A DNA stretch of 64,000 nt from NCBI GenBank assembly GCA_017163975.1, contig JAFFSR010000242.1, positions 1,637,001-1,701,000 of the forward strand, given 5' to 3'. Source of the DNA: Anastatus disparis (lineage: Eukaryota > Arthropoda > Insecta > Hymenoptera > Eupelmidae). Below, piece after piece: positions 12,501 to 24,478 of this stretch (positions are counted from its first letter, which is position 1; every line of letters starts with the position of its first letter). The notes under the pieces were generated by a model. The model saw nothing but the letters and a program-made list of their open reading frames with translations. It made no database searches and was not told the origin of the DNA. A program made the position numbers and the translations under genes.

Positions 12501-14589
12501 AAATAGTTGTGCAGTTTCTTTAATTTGTTTTTTTGCTTCTCACAAGTTTGGCTTTTACATTTTAAATGAACTTTTTTCAAAGTTATAAATTTCACAACTC
12601 AAACTATTTTTTAGGTGCATAGAAAAAACACTCAATCTCAAACCATATATAAAAGTTTTTGAATTTTTACTTAGCGATACATTAAATAAAATATATTCAT
12701 ACCATATTTAAATCAAAATTCGCAATTACACATTAATTACACTTAGCGCTGGTGTTAAAATAATTCAAACTAACAAACTTTTTGTAAACCGGCAGTTTCT
12801 AGTTACTATAATTTATTAAAAATTGTATCGAATTTTAGTAAAGACTTCGATCAGTAATCATTATATTGCTAAACGTTATTCACGCCCAACTTTATTTCAC
12901 GCTTCAGTGAAAATGTTTTTAATAATTTCTTAAAATCAAATTTCATGTACTAAAATGTATCTAAAATTTAACTAACATGTGTATTTGATCGAAAATGATT
13001 ATAGCGTCGTGTAATAAAGTTCACAGTTTCAGTAATACCTTACAAGTATATAAATAATTGGTGTTTTCCATACTGCATAATGTAATATTTTTGTCACGTG
13101 ATAAATTTTTACCAAATTTTCAAACAAATTTACACATTATAATTTTTAATTTTTTAAATTACGCGCAGTTTTTAAATTTATTTTTGTTACAAATATATAT
13201 TTTTTAAATAATGAAATTTTGAAATGCATCCAAACGATCTTATTCAATACGTGTAAATAACTGTTTTAAAAGTAATACTGTAAATGTGCATATCATTAAT
13301 GAAGCATTTATTTCTTATCCTCTTGCGTGAACGACTTTTTTTCAAGGTAACCGCACTGTTACAATTCTTTAAATCTTAAAGTTCATTGACTTGAATACGA
13401 TTTTTTTATTTATTTTAAATAATTTTCCTCATAATTTTTTATTCCAAAATAAATAGGTCATTTTAAAATAAATGCATATAACAAGAAATTTTAATGCCTA
13501 AAATAAAATTATAAGTAATTAAAGGACGTGTCAAGAAAAAGTCAAGAAAAAGAAAGGTTGTTCGTTAAAAGATTTAAATGTTTCTTTATTTTTTTCCATT
13601 CTTCTTTCTTCTGAAAACATTCCCTTTTATTTTAAAAACAAGATCAAAGCAATCTTTGATTGGTCAAAACTTATCCAATCCTTTTGCGTTCTCCTCATTA
13701 AAAGTTACGCGCAGCAGCAACAGGTAGCTCAGTGCAGCTGCACGGTTATAACCAGATTCGAAATTTCCAGAGAGTCGGCAAAATATACTCTTTTCAAGCG
13801 AGTATGGGAATTGCCTACACTATTTTCATTCTATATGGTTGCCTAAAACTAAACGAAGAAAAAAATAATGATCGGGATCTGTTTAAAAAAAAGTTTTTAT
13901 AAAAAAGGAAAGGAGCAATATAATTATTTATGTTGTAAACAAGCGATATTACAAGTATTAAGTTTTTTTTTTAATGAGAAAAAAAGTAATAATTGACAGT
14001 TGTACCGATAGAACAAAAAAAAAGTTTAATTTTGTAAACAACAATTCATTTCTGTCTGGTATAAAAACTAATCGTTGACTCAAAAATAACTAATGTCTCA
14101 ATATAGAATTTTTCTTTGCAAAATCAGAAGCTTATAAAAAAAGTAGAAACATTCAAAGTTGGTCATGAACTTGATATTTTTTTTATGAATACATTAAATA
14201 AAAAAAATTTTTAAATTGATAAAAATATTTTTCCATGTCACTCTTTGTCTTAATTAGGCAAATATATAATATCTTTTAAATAATAATAATAATAACATTT
14301 TCTTCACGCACATTAAAAATTGACTTTCATATCTTTTATGAAGATATAATTTTTATTGACTGATCCACATTACACCCAAAGACACATGTTAATACACGTG
14401 TTTTTATATCTTCACTGCTTTCATCGAATTTATTGAAAATTTTTCTAATATGAAATGTAAACAACGAAAAATAAAATTTTCAGCATTTCTCTTTCTCCGG
14501 ATTTATTATAAAAACTTTGAAATTGCGTCAGCACTGAATATCTATGCAAGATTAGCGTCATTTGCCCTCAGGGTTATATATCATAGATT
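9592..14589. other. Gene-free AT-rich stretch
   Basis: No gene is supported. It includes long T/A homopolymers (for example around 11835-11851). A slightly GC-richer zone around 13690-13820 has a tRNA-like A-box string, but the spacing to the B-box-like string is wrong for a tRNA. Confidence 0.5.
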
Positions 14590-14730
14590 AACTATCACAA
14601 TAATCTGAATGCAAAAATTTCACTCTCTTTTTTTAAATATTTTATCATGTATATATAAATATATATGTACATGATAAAATATTTAAAAAAAAGAGAGTGA
14701 ATTTTTTGTATTGAGATTATTGTGATAGTT
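14590..14730. repeat. Near-perfect 141-bp inverted repeat
   Basis: The left arm (14590-14651, starting AACTATCACAATAATCT) and the right arm (14668-14730, ending AGATTATTGTGATAGTT) are reverse complements with only a few mismatches over about 62 bp. They are separated by an AT-alternating loop (TATAAATATATATG). This is a hairpin-forming MITE or foldback fragment. It sits 83 bp upstream of a SINE copy. No coding capacity and no clear target-site duplication were found. Confidence 0.8.
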
Positions 14731-14813
14731 CATTGCTGTTACGATGTTTGGTATTGCCAACAAGAAACATTATAAAGATCCTATACTAGTATTGTAAAAT
14801 TAAATGATTATTT

Positions 14814-15015
14814 GAGGTCTTCAGTGGCTCACTCGGTAGTGCGGTTGATTCGCAACTCGAGGACTCTAGTTCGAATCCCGCTCTCGACCGAATTATACAA
14901 GCATTACTGTACGTTACAAGTGCTTTGTCTACAAACAAACTGAGAAACCTCCGTCGCTAATTAGCATCGCATCGATAACATTAATACAGCGACATTAAAT
15001 AAAATAAAAATAAAT
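14814..15015 (+). mobile_element. tRNA-derived SINE, copy 2
   Basis: This copy has the same architecture as the other copies: GAGGTCTTCAGTGGCTCACTCGGTAG (A-box region), TAGTTCGAATCCC (B box), the GCATTACTGT..GTGCTTTGTC middle, the CCTCCGTCGCTAATTAGCATCG 3' domain, GCGACATTAAAT and an AAAATAAAAATAAAT tail. It belongs to the CTCAC sequence group with copies 5, 6 and 7. The outer base of its 3' stem is mismatched (GCGACA). Confidence 0.87.
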
Positions 15016-18000
15016 TATAATTATATATTGTAAACGAGCTGAAGAAAAATTTTATTTTTTAATCATAAAGTAAAATATTTCTTCTCATAGGTATGCTTTT
15101 ATTTTAAACGAAAATCATGATAAATTTTATGAAAGGTAACTGTTTCCGTGTTTAGGTTTACGTTGTTTATTGACATTAAAAATGCAAAAATAAAGTATAG
15201 GTGTTAAGAAATAATTTTTATTTTCGAAATTCTCCGATATTTTCAAAATTAGTATTTATAATTTAACGAATATTTAAAAATAATATCATACTTTATCCAA
15301 AATTTTAATTGACTGTTATTTTCCAATTTATGACAAATCAAAAAAATATTTTGAGAATTTATGCCCGCTACTTTTGCGTACATTATAATAATTTTTTAAT
15401 TAATAATTTAACGTTCTCCAAATTCTTTCTATACGCAAATTCCTTTCCCGAAACTTTAAAAAAAATAGTTGAATTTTGAAAAATTTCAAGTTTATAGTCA
15501 ATAAAACATAGTATAATCTTCAATGAATAAATTTTGTCTGAATTCAATAACAATGAATAATATTATTCAAGTTAATAATATTATTATTAAATTTCTAATA
15601 TCTTGGAAATTATTTTGATAAAAATCATAAAATTTTTAACACTTGCAGAATTGTGTAATGGCCAAAGTCTCAGATTTTAATATGATAAATGGAAAATTTT
15701 TCGTCTATAGTATTACAAAATGAAATATAGTTTCAAAATTTACAATTATTCAAATTGTTGAATAAAGGTGACGCAAATAATCATAATATTAAACAATAAA
15801 TCCAAAAATAAAATTAGTTTACCAATAATGTTATTTATACATATATTTTTTTGATAGCTGTATACGATTTCATTTATCGAACGAGTAAAAAATTCATGAG
15901 AACTTATTTCCCAATATCACGAATTATTCGTCAAACTCGCTCCAGAAAACGTGACTTAGATAATTTATCAGAGCTGAGATTTTTTTCTTTCAGTAAATAT
16001 TTTATCAAAAATTAGTAAACCTTGAACTTATTATTGATTCTCATCAATATAATGATGCATTTCCTTTGTCAACATCATGGCAAGTACATCGATAATTAAA
16101 GCCAATCAGTCATTCAAAAAGTATAACATATTTTTTAAACTTTTAATTAATCATATCTTTTTCAGGGTACTTTAATCTCAATTTTCCAAGAGCGATTAAT
16201 TTCCACGTGCTTCAAAAACATTGTATAGTCTACGTTCTTTTTTTTTTTTGTATTATATCGACAACACTAAATTTTTCCATCTCCTTTATGTATCGCGTGA
16301 GTATTTTCTATCCACGTGCAAATTGTTTTCTGCAACTCAAGCAAAAAACAATCTGCATACAGTTAATCATATGTACCCAATCAAAAACTCATTAAAAATT
16401 GTTGAAAAATTACAAAAATTGTTATAGATATCTATTGAAACTAAAAATTATTTAATTTTTTTATACGATTTTTTGTCTTTTTTTTAATTAAAATGAAGAT
16501 AAAAGATTTTTTAATTCAACACCAAAATAGTAAAGTTTTTATCATATTAATAATTATTTTTAATTTCAAAAAAGTTGTATTTATACTTATAAATGTAATT
16601 ATAAAATTTTTAAGGATAAAAAAAAAACAATTTTATCTTTTTTTAAAAATAAAAATCTTATTTCCTTAAAAATACTTGACGTTACTTATTATTTAGTAAA
16701 AAATAATAAAAATTGTCAACAATAATACATTAAAATCCTTGGAATTCAAAAATTAGTTGATACCATATAAAGTAACTTTGAAAAGAAGTATGTAAATCAA
16801 AAAGTCGATGTAAAAAAATTAAGTTAATTAAACTTCAACTAACATACTGCCCTTTTTCTGAAAAAAGTTGCTACACCTTGTGATTTTTCCTTATTCAAAC
16901 AGCCCAATATTTAAGACCAAAATTGAAAAAAAATTCCTTCGTTAAAATTTCGTGACAACTTCCGCTGACTATTCAACTAACGCAGACTGTATAATAAAAT
17001 ATCATACATTTTTTAATTTTATCTCACGCGAGAGGTGAACTAGTTGTTTCTTATAGAACTTTTGTAAAGGAAGGTCAGAAACAGAACGTATGACCTTGCA
17101 TATTTATATATGCGTACGTGACTTTCTTTGAAAATACTATCGTTATGTAGTAAACGATAAACTTTCTCGTGGCACTTGAAGTAGGTTCAGATGAACTGAT
17201 AATTTCTGCAAAGTCCCAAAAAATGTCATTGTCTGATATGAGCCCACGGTTGACGTGTTTCATTGGTCATTTTTTACTTTTTCTTTTTTTTTTAATTGAT
17301 AAGAATTTAATTCGATGACGAAATTTATCAGTATAGCTGTTTAATCTCAAGTTTAATGCACTGTTTACTAATTACACACAAACATACTATTTTAATTGCG
17401 TCATCTGCTTTGCGAAATTTCTCAGCGCGCACGTGTATCAATAAATTAACGAAATTTTCATATAATTAAGAAAATCTAATGAATATTTATTGATACAACA
17501 TTTATTTTTTGAAAATCATAATTTTGCCATAAATACTATGTTCTGCAAACAAAAATTTCCTTTTTATTAAACATTACTGTACTTTTGTTTTATCATTTAA
17601 ATAAAAACACAAATAGCAATAAAATTAATGCTAATGAAAACAATATATTAATTCAAAATAACTTGACATTTATTTCTCACTAATTTGATTCAATATGGAA
17701 AAACCTGATTACCGCAAGTTAAATGGCGTTAATTATTAATAGGCATTCTGATTAATGATTTCCGGATAAGAACTAAACGAATATTGAGATTATTCATAGA
17801 GTCTAAGAAGTACTATAAATTATAAACCATCGGTAATATATACAATTGAAAAGCTGAAAATAAATAATTTACATGAGAAAAGAAACAGATAATGGTAATA
17901 TTATTTTTGTTAAAAATACTTTGCTGACTAAAACAATTTAATTAAATTTTCTAATAACTAATATATTTAAGTATATTCTATGATGTATATCAATTATTAT

Positions 18001-21000
18001 ATAAAAAATATAATTCTATTTATTTGTTAAATCAGTAGATGTGTTTATGAAAAACATTAATGCACATATTTCACAATAGAATGCGTATTCTAAAAATAAG
18101 CTATAGACATTTGTATTATTCTGTTTATGTGCATAAACATTATCAACATTAAATATTAAACTTAGCTCTTATTGAAAATTAATTAATTGGATTATTCCTT
18201 ATAACAAGATTATAACAGTTAATCAAACATTAAATCTGATATTAATCTTATAAACGATTTATTTTTGTGATGGATATTGGATGTGTTAACACATCATATA
18301 TTTCTTATATATGTTTTTGCTTAATTTATATGAATATTTTTTATTACTTATTCCTGCAATTTAGCAAATTGATTGAAGTAATATTTTGTAAAAAAGTACC
18401 TAGAATTATGTTTATTTAAACATTTATTTTTTTAAAAAAATTTTAAGAGTTTTTTCTATAATATGAGAGATTGCAAAATTTTTATTTTTAGTTGTTACTT
18501 TAATTTGCTTTATTATTAAAAATTTTTTTTAATCCTATAAAATTAGCAAGTTTTAATTGTATAATTTTAGATTATAAAATTATAAAACAGAGTTCAAAGT
18601 ATAAAAATACTCTTTCATAAAATGTATACTTTCATATTAGAAATTCACTATTTTGAGGCTATTCAGAAATTAGTATATGTATTTACGATAAATTTATGCA
18701 ATTAACCAATTTCTTATGAAGAAAGAAATCACACGTTTATGACGTCTTATGAACCCAAACAAATAATGTTCAATTTTGAATTTAGTACATTTAATCAAAT
18801 CACAATTTTTAATTTAATCCTTGTTCTATTAAAAAAATATTAATCACTTACAAATAACTGACAATATTTATATAAAAAAAACGTCATGAATTAAAAAAAA
18901 TCCATGATTTGGTATTCTGATACTTTTCAAGTAGCTTATCTTTACATTAAACGAAAATTTAAATTGTAAGAAAGCTTAAGGAGGAGGTTTGCATTTTGGT
19001 CTTTTAACAGTTGTAATTTAAAACCATCTAACATGACGACAGACGGAAAATTTTCTTACGAATATAAAGACCAGAACAAGTATAAAAAGGGATAATAAAG
19101 TGAAACTTCTTTTATTTTTTTGTTTTGGTTTTTATTACCATGTGATAGGAACTGGTCTTTATAATGACAGTTAATAATAAACACGATGAAAATGTATTAT
19201 TCTTTTATAGCACAAAATATACATATATAAACTTTTTGTTTGAAATGTTCTATCGAATCACGCACGTCTATTTTGATTAAGTATAATTCAAATGATACCT
19301 TTGTTCATTTTATCTTAGATAAAAGTTCATAGGCTCTTTCTTTAATAGTCTTCTTATATATAAACAAAAAATTTTAAGTCAACGAACTTTACAAATTGTC
19401 TCTTAAATTTCTGGTTGTTTAAATTTGTGCTTACAGTGACAAAGTGATTTTCGAGTGTCATTAAAATTTTTAATACAATCATACCTGTTTTATTTTTTTT
19501 TTTTAATTTATGAAATATTGTACAAGATGATTGTTTTATTTATTCTAAATTTCTTAAAATTTGATTTTTCAAAAGTTTTTCAATAAATTTGATTTTTTAA
19601 AGTAGATATAAAAACGTTATTGAATTTGCTTACGTCAAATAAAAAATGCAATAAAATTAACAATGAAAATTTTTGACATCTGTATCTGTAAACCTGTTTT
19701 AAAAATCTGAACCAATAAAATAAACTTTAATAATACAACTTTTATAAATTTCTTTTTATGGAAATATAATATCACTGGAAAATTTCTTTTTACTGATAAC
19801 AAATTATTCGTTTCTTTTTTTTATTTATTAAATAAGAAGTGAATCATCAAATTTTTCAAATTACTGTAAATTGTAGATAATATTATTTTGCATTTAAATA
19901 AGTTTAAAATCTTTGTAAATTGTTTTATAGCAAAAAATAGTATACCCTATATACTACAATAGAATGCTTTCTCTTTTTTCTTTAGAGATATAACTACCAA
20001 TTTTATATGTTTAGTATACAATATTTTTCTAGTTACCTTGACTTGAACTTGATTAAAACAGAATCATCGTAAATATAAACGTTTAATACCATTGCATAAT
20101 TCATGCTTTTTAATGATCTCTAGACAGGTGAAAAAAAGAAAAAAAATTTTCTGTATGTTTCTTAATGAAATGCTTGATGATGAGTTATATGATTTTTCTA
20201 ATATCACTGAAACTATATCTTCGGTTATTCCAGTAAATTCATAATCCTAATGACGATATTGATAATAAAGGTCGTAACAAGTGTTCTTGATTAATTAATC
20301 TGTTTTGTTTTTTTTTGTATTCCGTGTTTCTCGTTAAAAATTTACGACAATTTTTTTGTCGAAAAAAAATATTTACAATGTCGTCATATCAATACTATAA
20401 TTACGATCCTGAATTGACATAATCGTTATTAGCGCTACCTCGGGTTTATTTAGCAATGAAAGCTCGTTTATAGATTTCAAGGCATACTTAAAATACAATG
20501 TTTTATTTTTCAATGTTGTGACTTATTATGCAAGTCAGAATAAAACTAGATTAAATTAGAGTAGCTACGTTATTATTTGAAGAAAAAATTATTTAAAAGT
20601 AGCTTCAAAGACTTTTTTTATAAAAAATAAATGGTGAAAAAAAAGAATATAAAAGAATAAAGCATTATAAAATCTTAAGGTCATTAGCTTTTTTCATTCA
20701 AAAGCTACAAACTTTTGATGATAAAATAAAGTTTCAGGCATAAATTTTCTTGCTTTTTTCAGAAATAATTTTTTTTTCAAAGTCTACTTTCTTTTAAAAA
20801 GTCAATAACTTTTAAACATATATCGAGTCATTGACTTTTGGAACCTCGGAAATTAATTTTATTATCTCTTATTTTTGGACTCTATATTTTTTCGAGAACA
20901 TTAACAGCCTCATAAAAATCCAAAGTTAATATGAAATTCATCGCAACTCCCTCAAATTATAATTACAACGTGAATAAAGATTCATTGGATAAATTATAAT

Positions 21001-22808
21001 TTATTGTTACGAAGTATTAAATTATCCTTGAAATTTTATTAAAATCCGTGATCCGTATCTACGATTTACCGTTCTAAGTAAAGCCCTTAAAATTGAAATT
21101 AATTCAAGTTTTTAAATGATAATAATATATAAATAAGAAGCTAAGTGTATTTTTCTTTGATCCAAATAATTTTTTTTTAACCATTAAATATTCTACAATT
21201 GTATCCTCAAAATCTTATAAATTAAAATCATTTTTATAAAAAAAAATTGAGTCAACCTCAAAAGAAATGAAATTATACTTTAAAATACTCTAAGTGAATT
21301 CATTATCACTCTATTAAAGAAATATTTCATTTTTTTTTACTTAGGCCGTAACTAATACATAATAAGAACCGATGAAGTTTTTTTTGTCCTAATCGAAATG
21401 CTTAGTCACTCTAAAGAAATAAATTAATAAAAAAATTAGCCATTTCTTAAAATTATCACAAAAGTGAACGATTAAATTTGACATTAAGTTTAAGTATAGT
21501 CTAAGATTCGTACTCAAGGTAGAGCAGGAAAGGTGCATTGCTAATAATAATGTACAGTTTTTTTTATCAAATGATATCGGTATAATTAAATTAACATAAA
21601 AATTATAAAATTATTCAAGATTGTTTATTGCTTCGAGAAAAAAAAGTCGCAACATTGCAAACAGTGCGCACAAAGCAACCAACAAAAAAAAAGTAAATTA
21701 GAATTTTCAAATAAATTGATCAATAAACGTACTTGATATGCGAAGGTATATGATGTACACAATATTTTTATATTTTTCAATTGCAGTAACATAAATATAT
21801 GATTTTTGCTAACGCTAGAAGTTTGTCTTGAAATTAATTTTAGATTAATCACGTCCACTATTGTTTATTTCATTAATTAAACAATAATCGTGATAATAAT
21901 CACGTATTATTATTATTTATTTTGTCGATTAAATAATCATAACGATAATCAAGTTCAATGAATTATTAGCTAAAAATAGGCAATATATAGTGAAAAATAA
22001 AGTAAACAAATAAAAAGATACAAGTAACAAATTATAAAAATTGATATAATTAAAATAAAAAAATTTTTTTCAATAAAAAGTTAAATGTGAAATAAAAAGG
22101 ACAGCAAAACGATCATTATATGTTACATGTCGATAAATACTTTTAAGATATTACGTGTAATGACTGAAACATATAGTTGATCGATGTGAAGAAGATGAAG
22201 AATAAAAAAAAGTCTATCAAAATGTGAAATTAATCAAGGTCACGGAATTGACAGTGCGACGTTACTTTGATGAATCGCCGATAAACTGATTCGCATACGT
22301 CTTACATAAATTGCAAACAATATTTTTGTTTATTTGCGCGCTTAATGATTAAAAAAAAATCTCCCATTAATATGCGCGAAAAGTCATCGTTACATCGTAA
22401 ATTATTCTTTTGAATTGTTAAAAAGTAACATATTAAATAAGCTTTATTTTTATTATTCAAAATTACTATTTTATATTTATTGTCGTGAACAATTAATGAA
22501 TATAGACAAAAAAATCGTTTGATGATTTTTCGATTAAAAAAGTTTTTAAAGTTTAAGAACGTTAAAAAATTGTTTTTAATAAATATATATTTAATCGATA
22601 CTATTATGTAACCTTCTTGATTTATATTGGAAAATAGCTTCATTTACCTTGATTATGAAATAAATAATTAGTTATAACTTAAAATTTTTTTTCATACAAA
22701 TTTAATAAATTATACGCCGTAGTCATGAAAACAAAAGTATAGAGACTGTTGAACTTTATTTCAATGTTTAAAAGTTAATTATAAATTTCTAATTCTTAAC
22801 TATGTAAT
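15016..22808. other. Gene-free AT-rich stretch
   Basis: No gene is supported. A block at 17030-17265 is less AT-rich and has a 62-codon frame on the minus strand, but it shows no recognisable domain and no convincing splice sites. Small hairpins occur near 20342-20361 (CGACAATTTTTTTGTCG) and at 21889-21904 (CGTGATAATAATCACG). Confidence 0.45.
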
Positions 22809-22819
22809 AAGAAACCAAT

Positions 22820-23023
22820 TTTTTCAAATTTTATTTAACGTCGCTGTATTTAAGTTACCATTGCGATGCTAATTAGCGACGGAGGTCGTCATTATGTGTT
22901 TTTGAACAAAGTACGTGTAACGTTCACAGTAGTGCTTGTATAAATCAGCTGAGAGCAGGATTCGAACTCGGGTCCTTAAGATTACGAATCCATCGCTCTA
23001 CCGACTGAGCCACGGACGACCTC
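22820..23023 (-). mobile_element. tRNA-derived SINE, copy 3, with probable TSD
   Basis: Read on the minus strand it runs from GAGGTCGTCCGTGGCTCAGTCGG through a B box (GAGTTCGAATCCT), the GCACTACTGTGAACGTTACACG middle and the CCTCCGTCGCTAATTAGCATCG domain to CAGCGACGTTAAATAAAA and an A-rich tail. It is flanked by an 11-bp near-direct repeat, AAGAAACCAAT (22809-22819) and AAGAAAACAAT (23024-23034), a 10/11 match. That is a probable target-site duplication and supports insertion by target-primed reverse transcription. Confidence 0.9.
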
Positions 23024-23034
23024 AAGAAAACAAT

Positions 23035-24270
23035 GTTATGTGCTTTATTTTTGTCCTCCTTGAATCATTAATATTTTTACCTATTATTATGAATATTTCA
23101 CTATGAATTTTTAATTTTTAATATAAAATAAAATCTAATATGGACTTTAAATAAAATTTTGAGATTTGAAGAATATAAGTTTATAAATTTAAGTATTACG
23201 TTTACTCGTAAGTTTAAATACACGAACACAAAACTTGATTATGAATCATTGAAAAAAATGAGTCGAAAATTTCTGAAATCTTCAAACATACATTAATGTC
23301 TTCTGCTATCTGTACTTCCCCTTTATTTAAAAGGCCAAAAATTCATTATAATGCATCACCAATCTAAAGCCATTACATCTTTGACCGATATAAACCTAAT
23401 GTGATATTGCTTACAATATTTTTTTATCACTATCCTTGCTTATTATACTTTTTTTCTCACTATATGCTATACTTACGCGTAAACAACATATGGTATACAT
23501 ATAATATCCTGGGACGCAAGTACTCAAGTTGAAGGCAAACCAGCTTTTATATGGATATTACAAAAAGTTCACAGAGCAAATAATAATAATAATAACAATA
23601 AAAATAAAAGAAAAAAGATTTTGCACACGTAAAGTCGCACATGCACAGAAGTAATTTCACGAGAACCGGAAGAACAAAATTTTTGCTCATTTTTTTATCC
23701 GTATATTTTTTTGTAAAAGAATTATACTTTTGTAAAGTGCAATGATTCTTATTAGAAATATATAAGGGATTCAGGGCGAGACAATAATTAAAAAGAAATT
23801 ATTATTTAATTTAATACTTAATAATCTATATTAAATTTATTAAATTTAAACATATTAATTAAAACGTGATGATTGATTAAACAATATATTTGAAAATAAA
23901 TAAATAAAAGGTGACTATAAAAAGGTGAATTAACTCAGTAAAAATTCATGAATAGCATGTCGCATTCTTTTTACAACAATATTTTTGCTAAATTATAAAA
24001 TGTAACAAGAAATAATACTGTATCATAAATTAAATACAAATTAAAATGTTACAATCAATAATTTTTCATGTGATTAAACATTAACAAACTTTCGAGTTTC
24101 CTCGTATTTTTTAATATTATTTTGATATAAAAAGTAATTTTTCTTTTCCATGTATAAATATTGTTGACCTTGCACATATATAAGTACTAACTTATTTCAT
24201 TAATAGTTCTACAATATAATTTTTTTGAAAATTTTTTATGTATAACATTCAATTACGTTCAATAAACTTA
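23035..24270. other. Gene-free AT-rich stretch between two SINEs
   Basis: Nothing supportable is seen other than simple A/T-rich sequence and an AATAAT-type run at 23580-23610. Confidence 0.5.
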
Positions 24271-24478
24271 GAGGGCTTAGTGGCTCAGTCGGTAGAGCGA
24301 TGGATTGATAATCTCGAGGACCCGAGTTCGAATCCCGCTCTCGGCCGCCGATTGATACAAGCACCACTGTTCATTACATGTGCTTTGTTCACAAGCACAT
24401 TGAGAAACCTCCGTCGCTAATTAGTATCGTAAATATAGCATAAATACAGCGACGTTAAATAAAATAATTGAAAAAAAA
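24271..24478 (+). mobile_element. tRNA-derived SINE, copy 4
   Basis: Well preserved: GAGGGCTTAGTGGCTCAGTCGG (A box), GAGTTCGAATCCCGCTCTCGG (B box), the GCACCACTGT..GTGCTTTGTTCACAAGCACA middle, CCTCCGTCGCTAATTAGTATCG, CAGCGACGTTAAATAAAATA and an A-rich end. The open frame across it reads VAQSVERW..DPSSNPALG. This is the usual artefact peptide of tRNA-like repeats, not a protein. Confidence 0.9.

Noticed and set aside
13721..13770. tRNA-like TAGCTCAGTGCAG ... AGATTCGAAATTTCC
   Set aside because: Spacing between the A-box-like and B-box-like strings is only about 16 bp, too short for a tRNA, and no acceptor stem is seen.
17075..17263. 62-codon minus-strand frame
   Set aside because: Composition is somewhat exon-like, but no recognised motif or good splice sites; not enough to call a gene.
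19063..19163. Inverted pair TATAAAGACCAG / CTGGTCTTTATA
   Set aside because: Only 12 bp pair across a 77-bp spacer, with no extension of the arms, so a mobile element is not supported.
24238..24420. ORF with VAQSVERW..SSNPALG
   Set aside because: It is translation through a tRNA-derived repeat; the same artefact recurs at 63084-63302.
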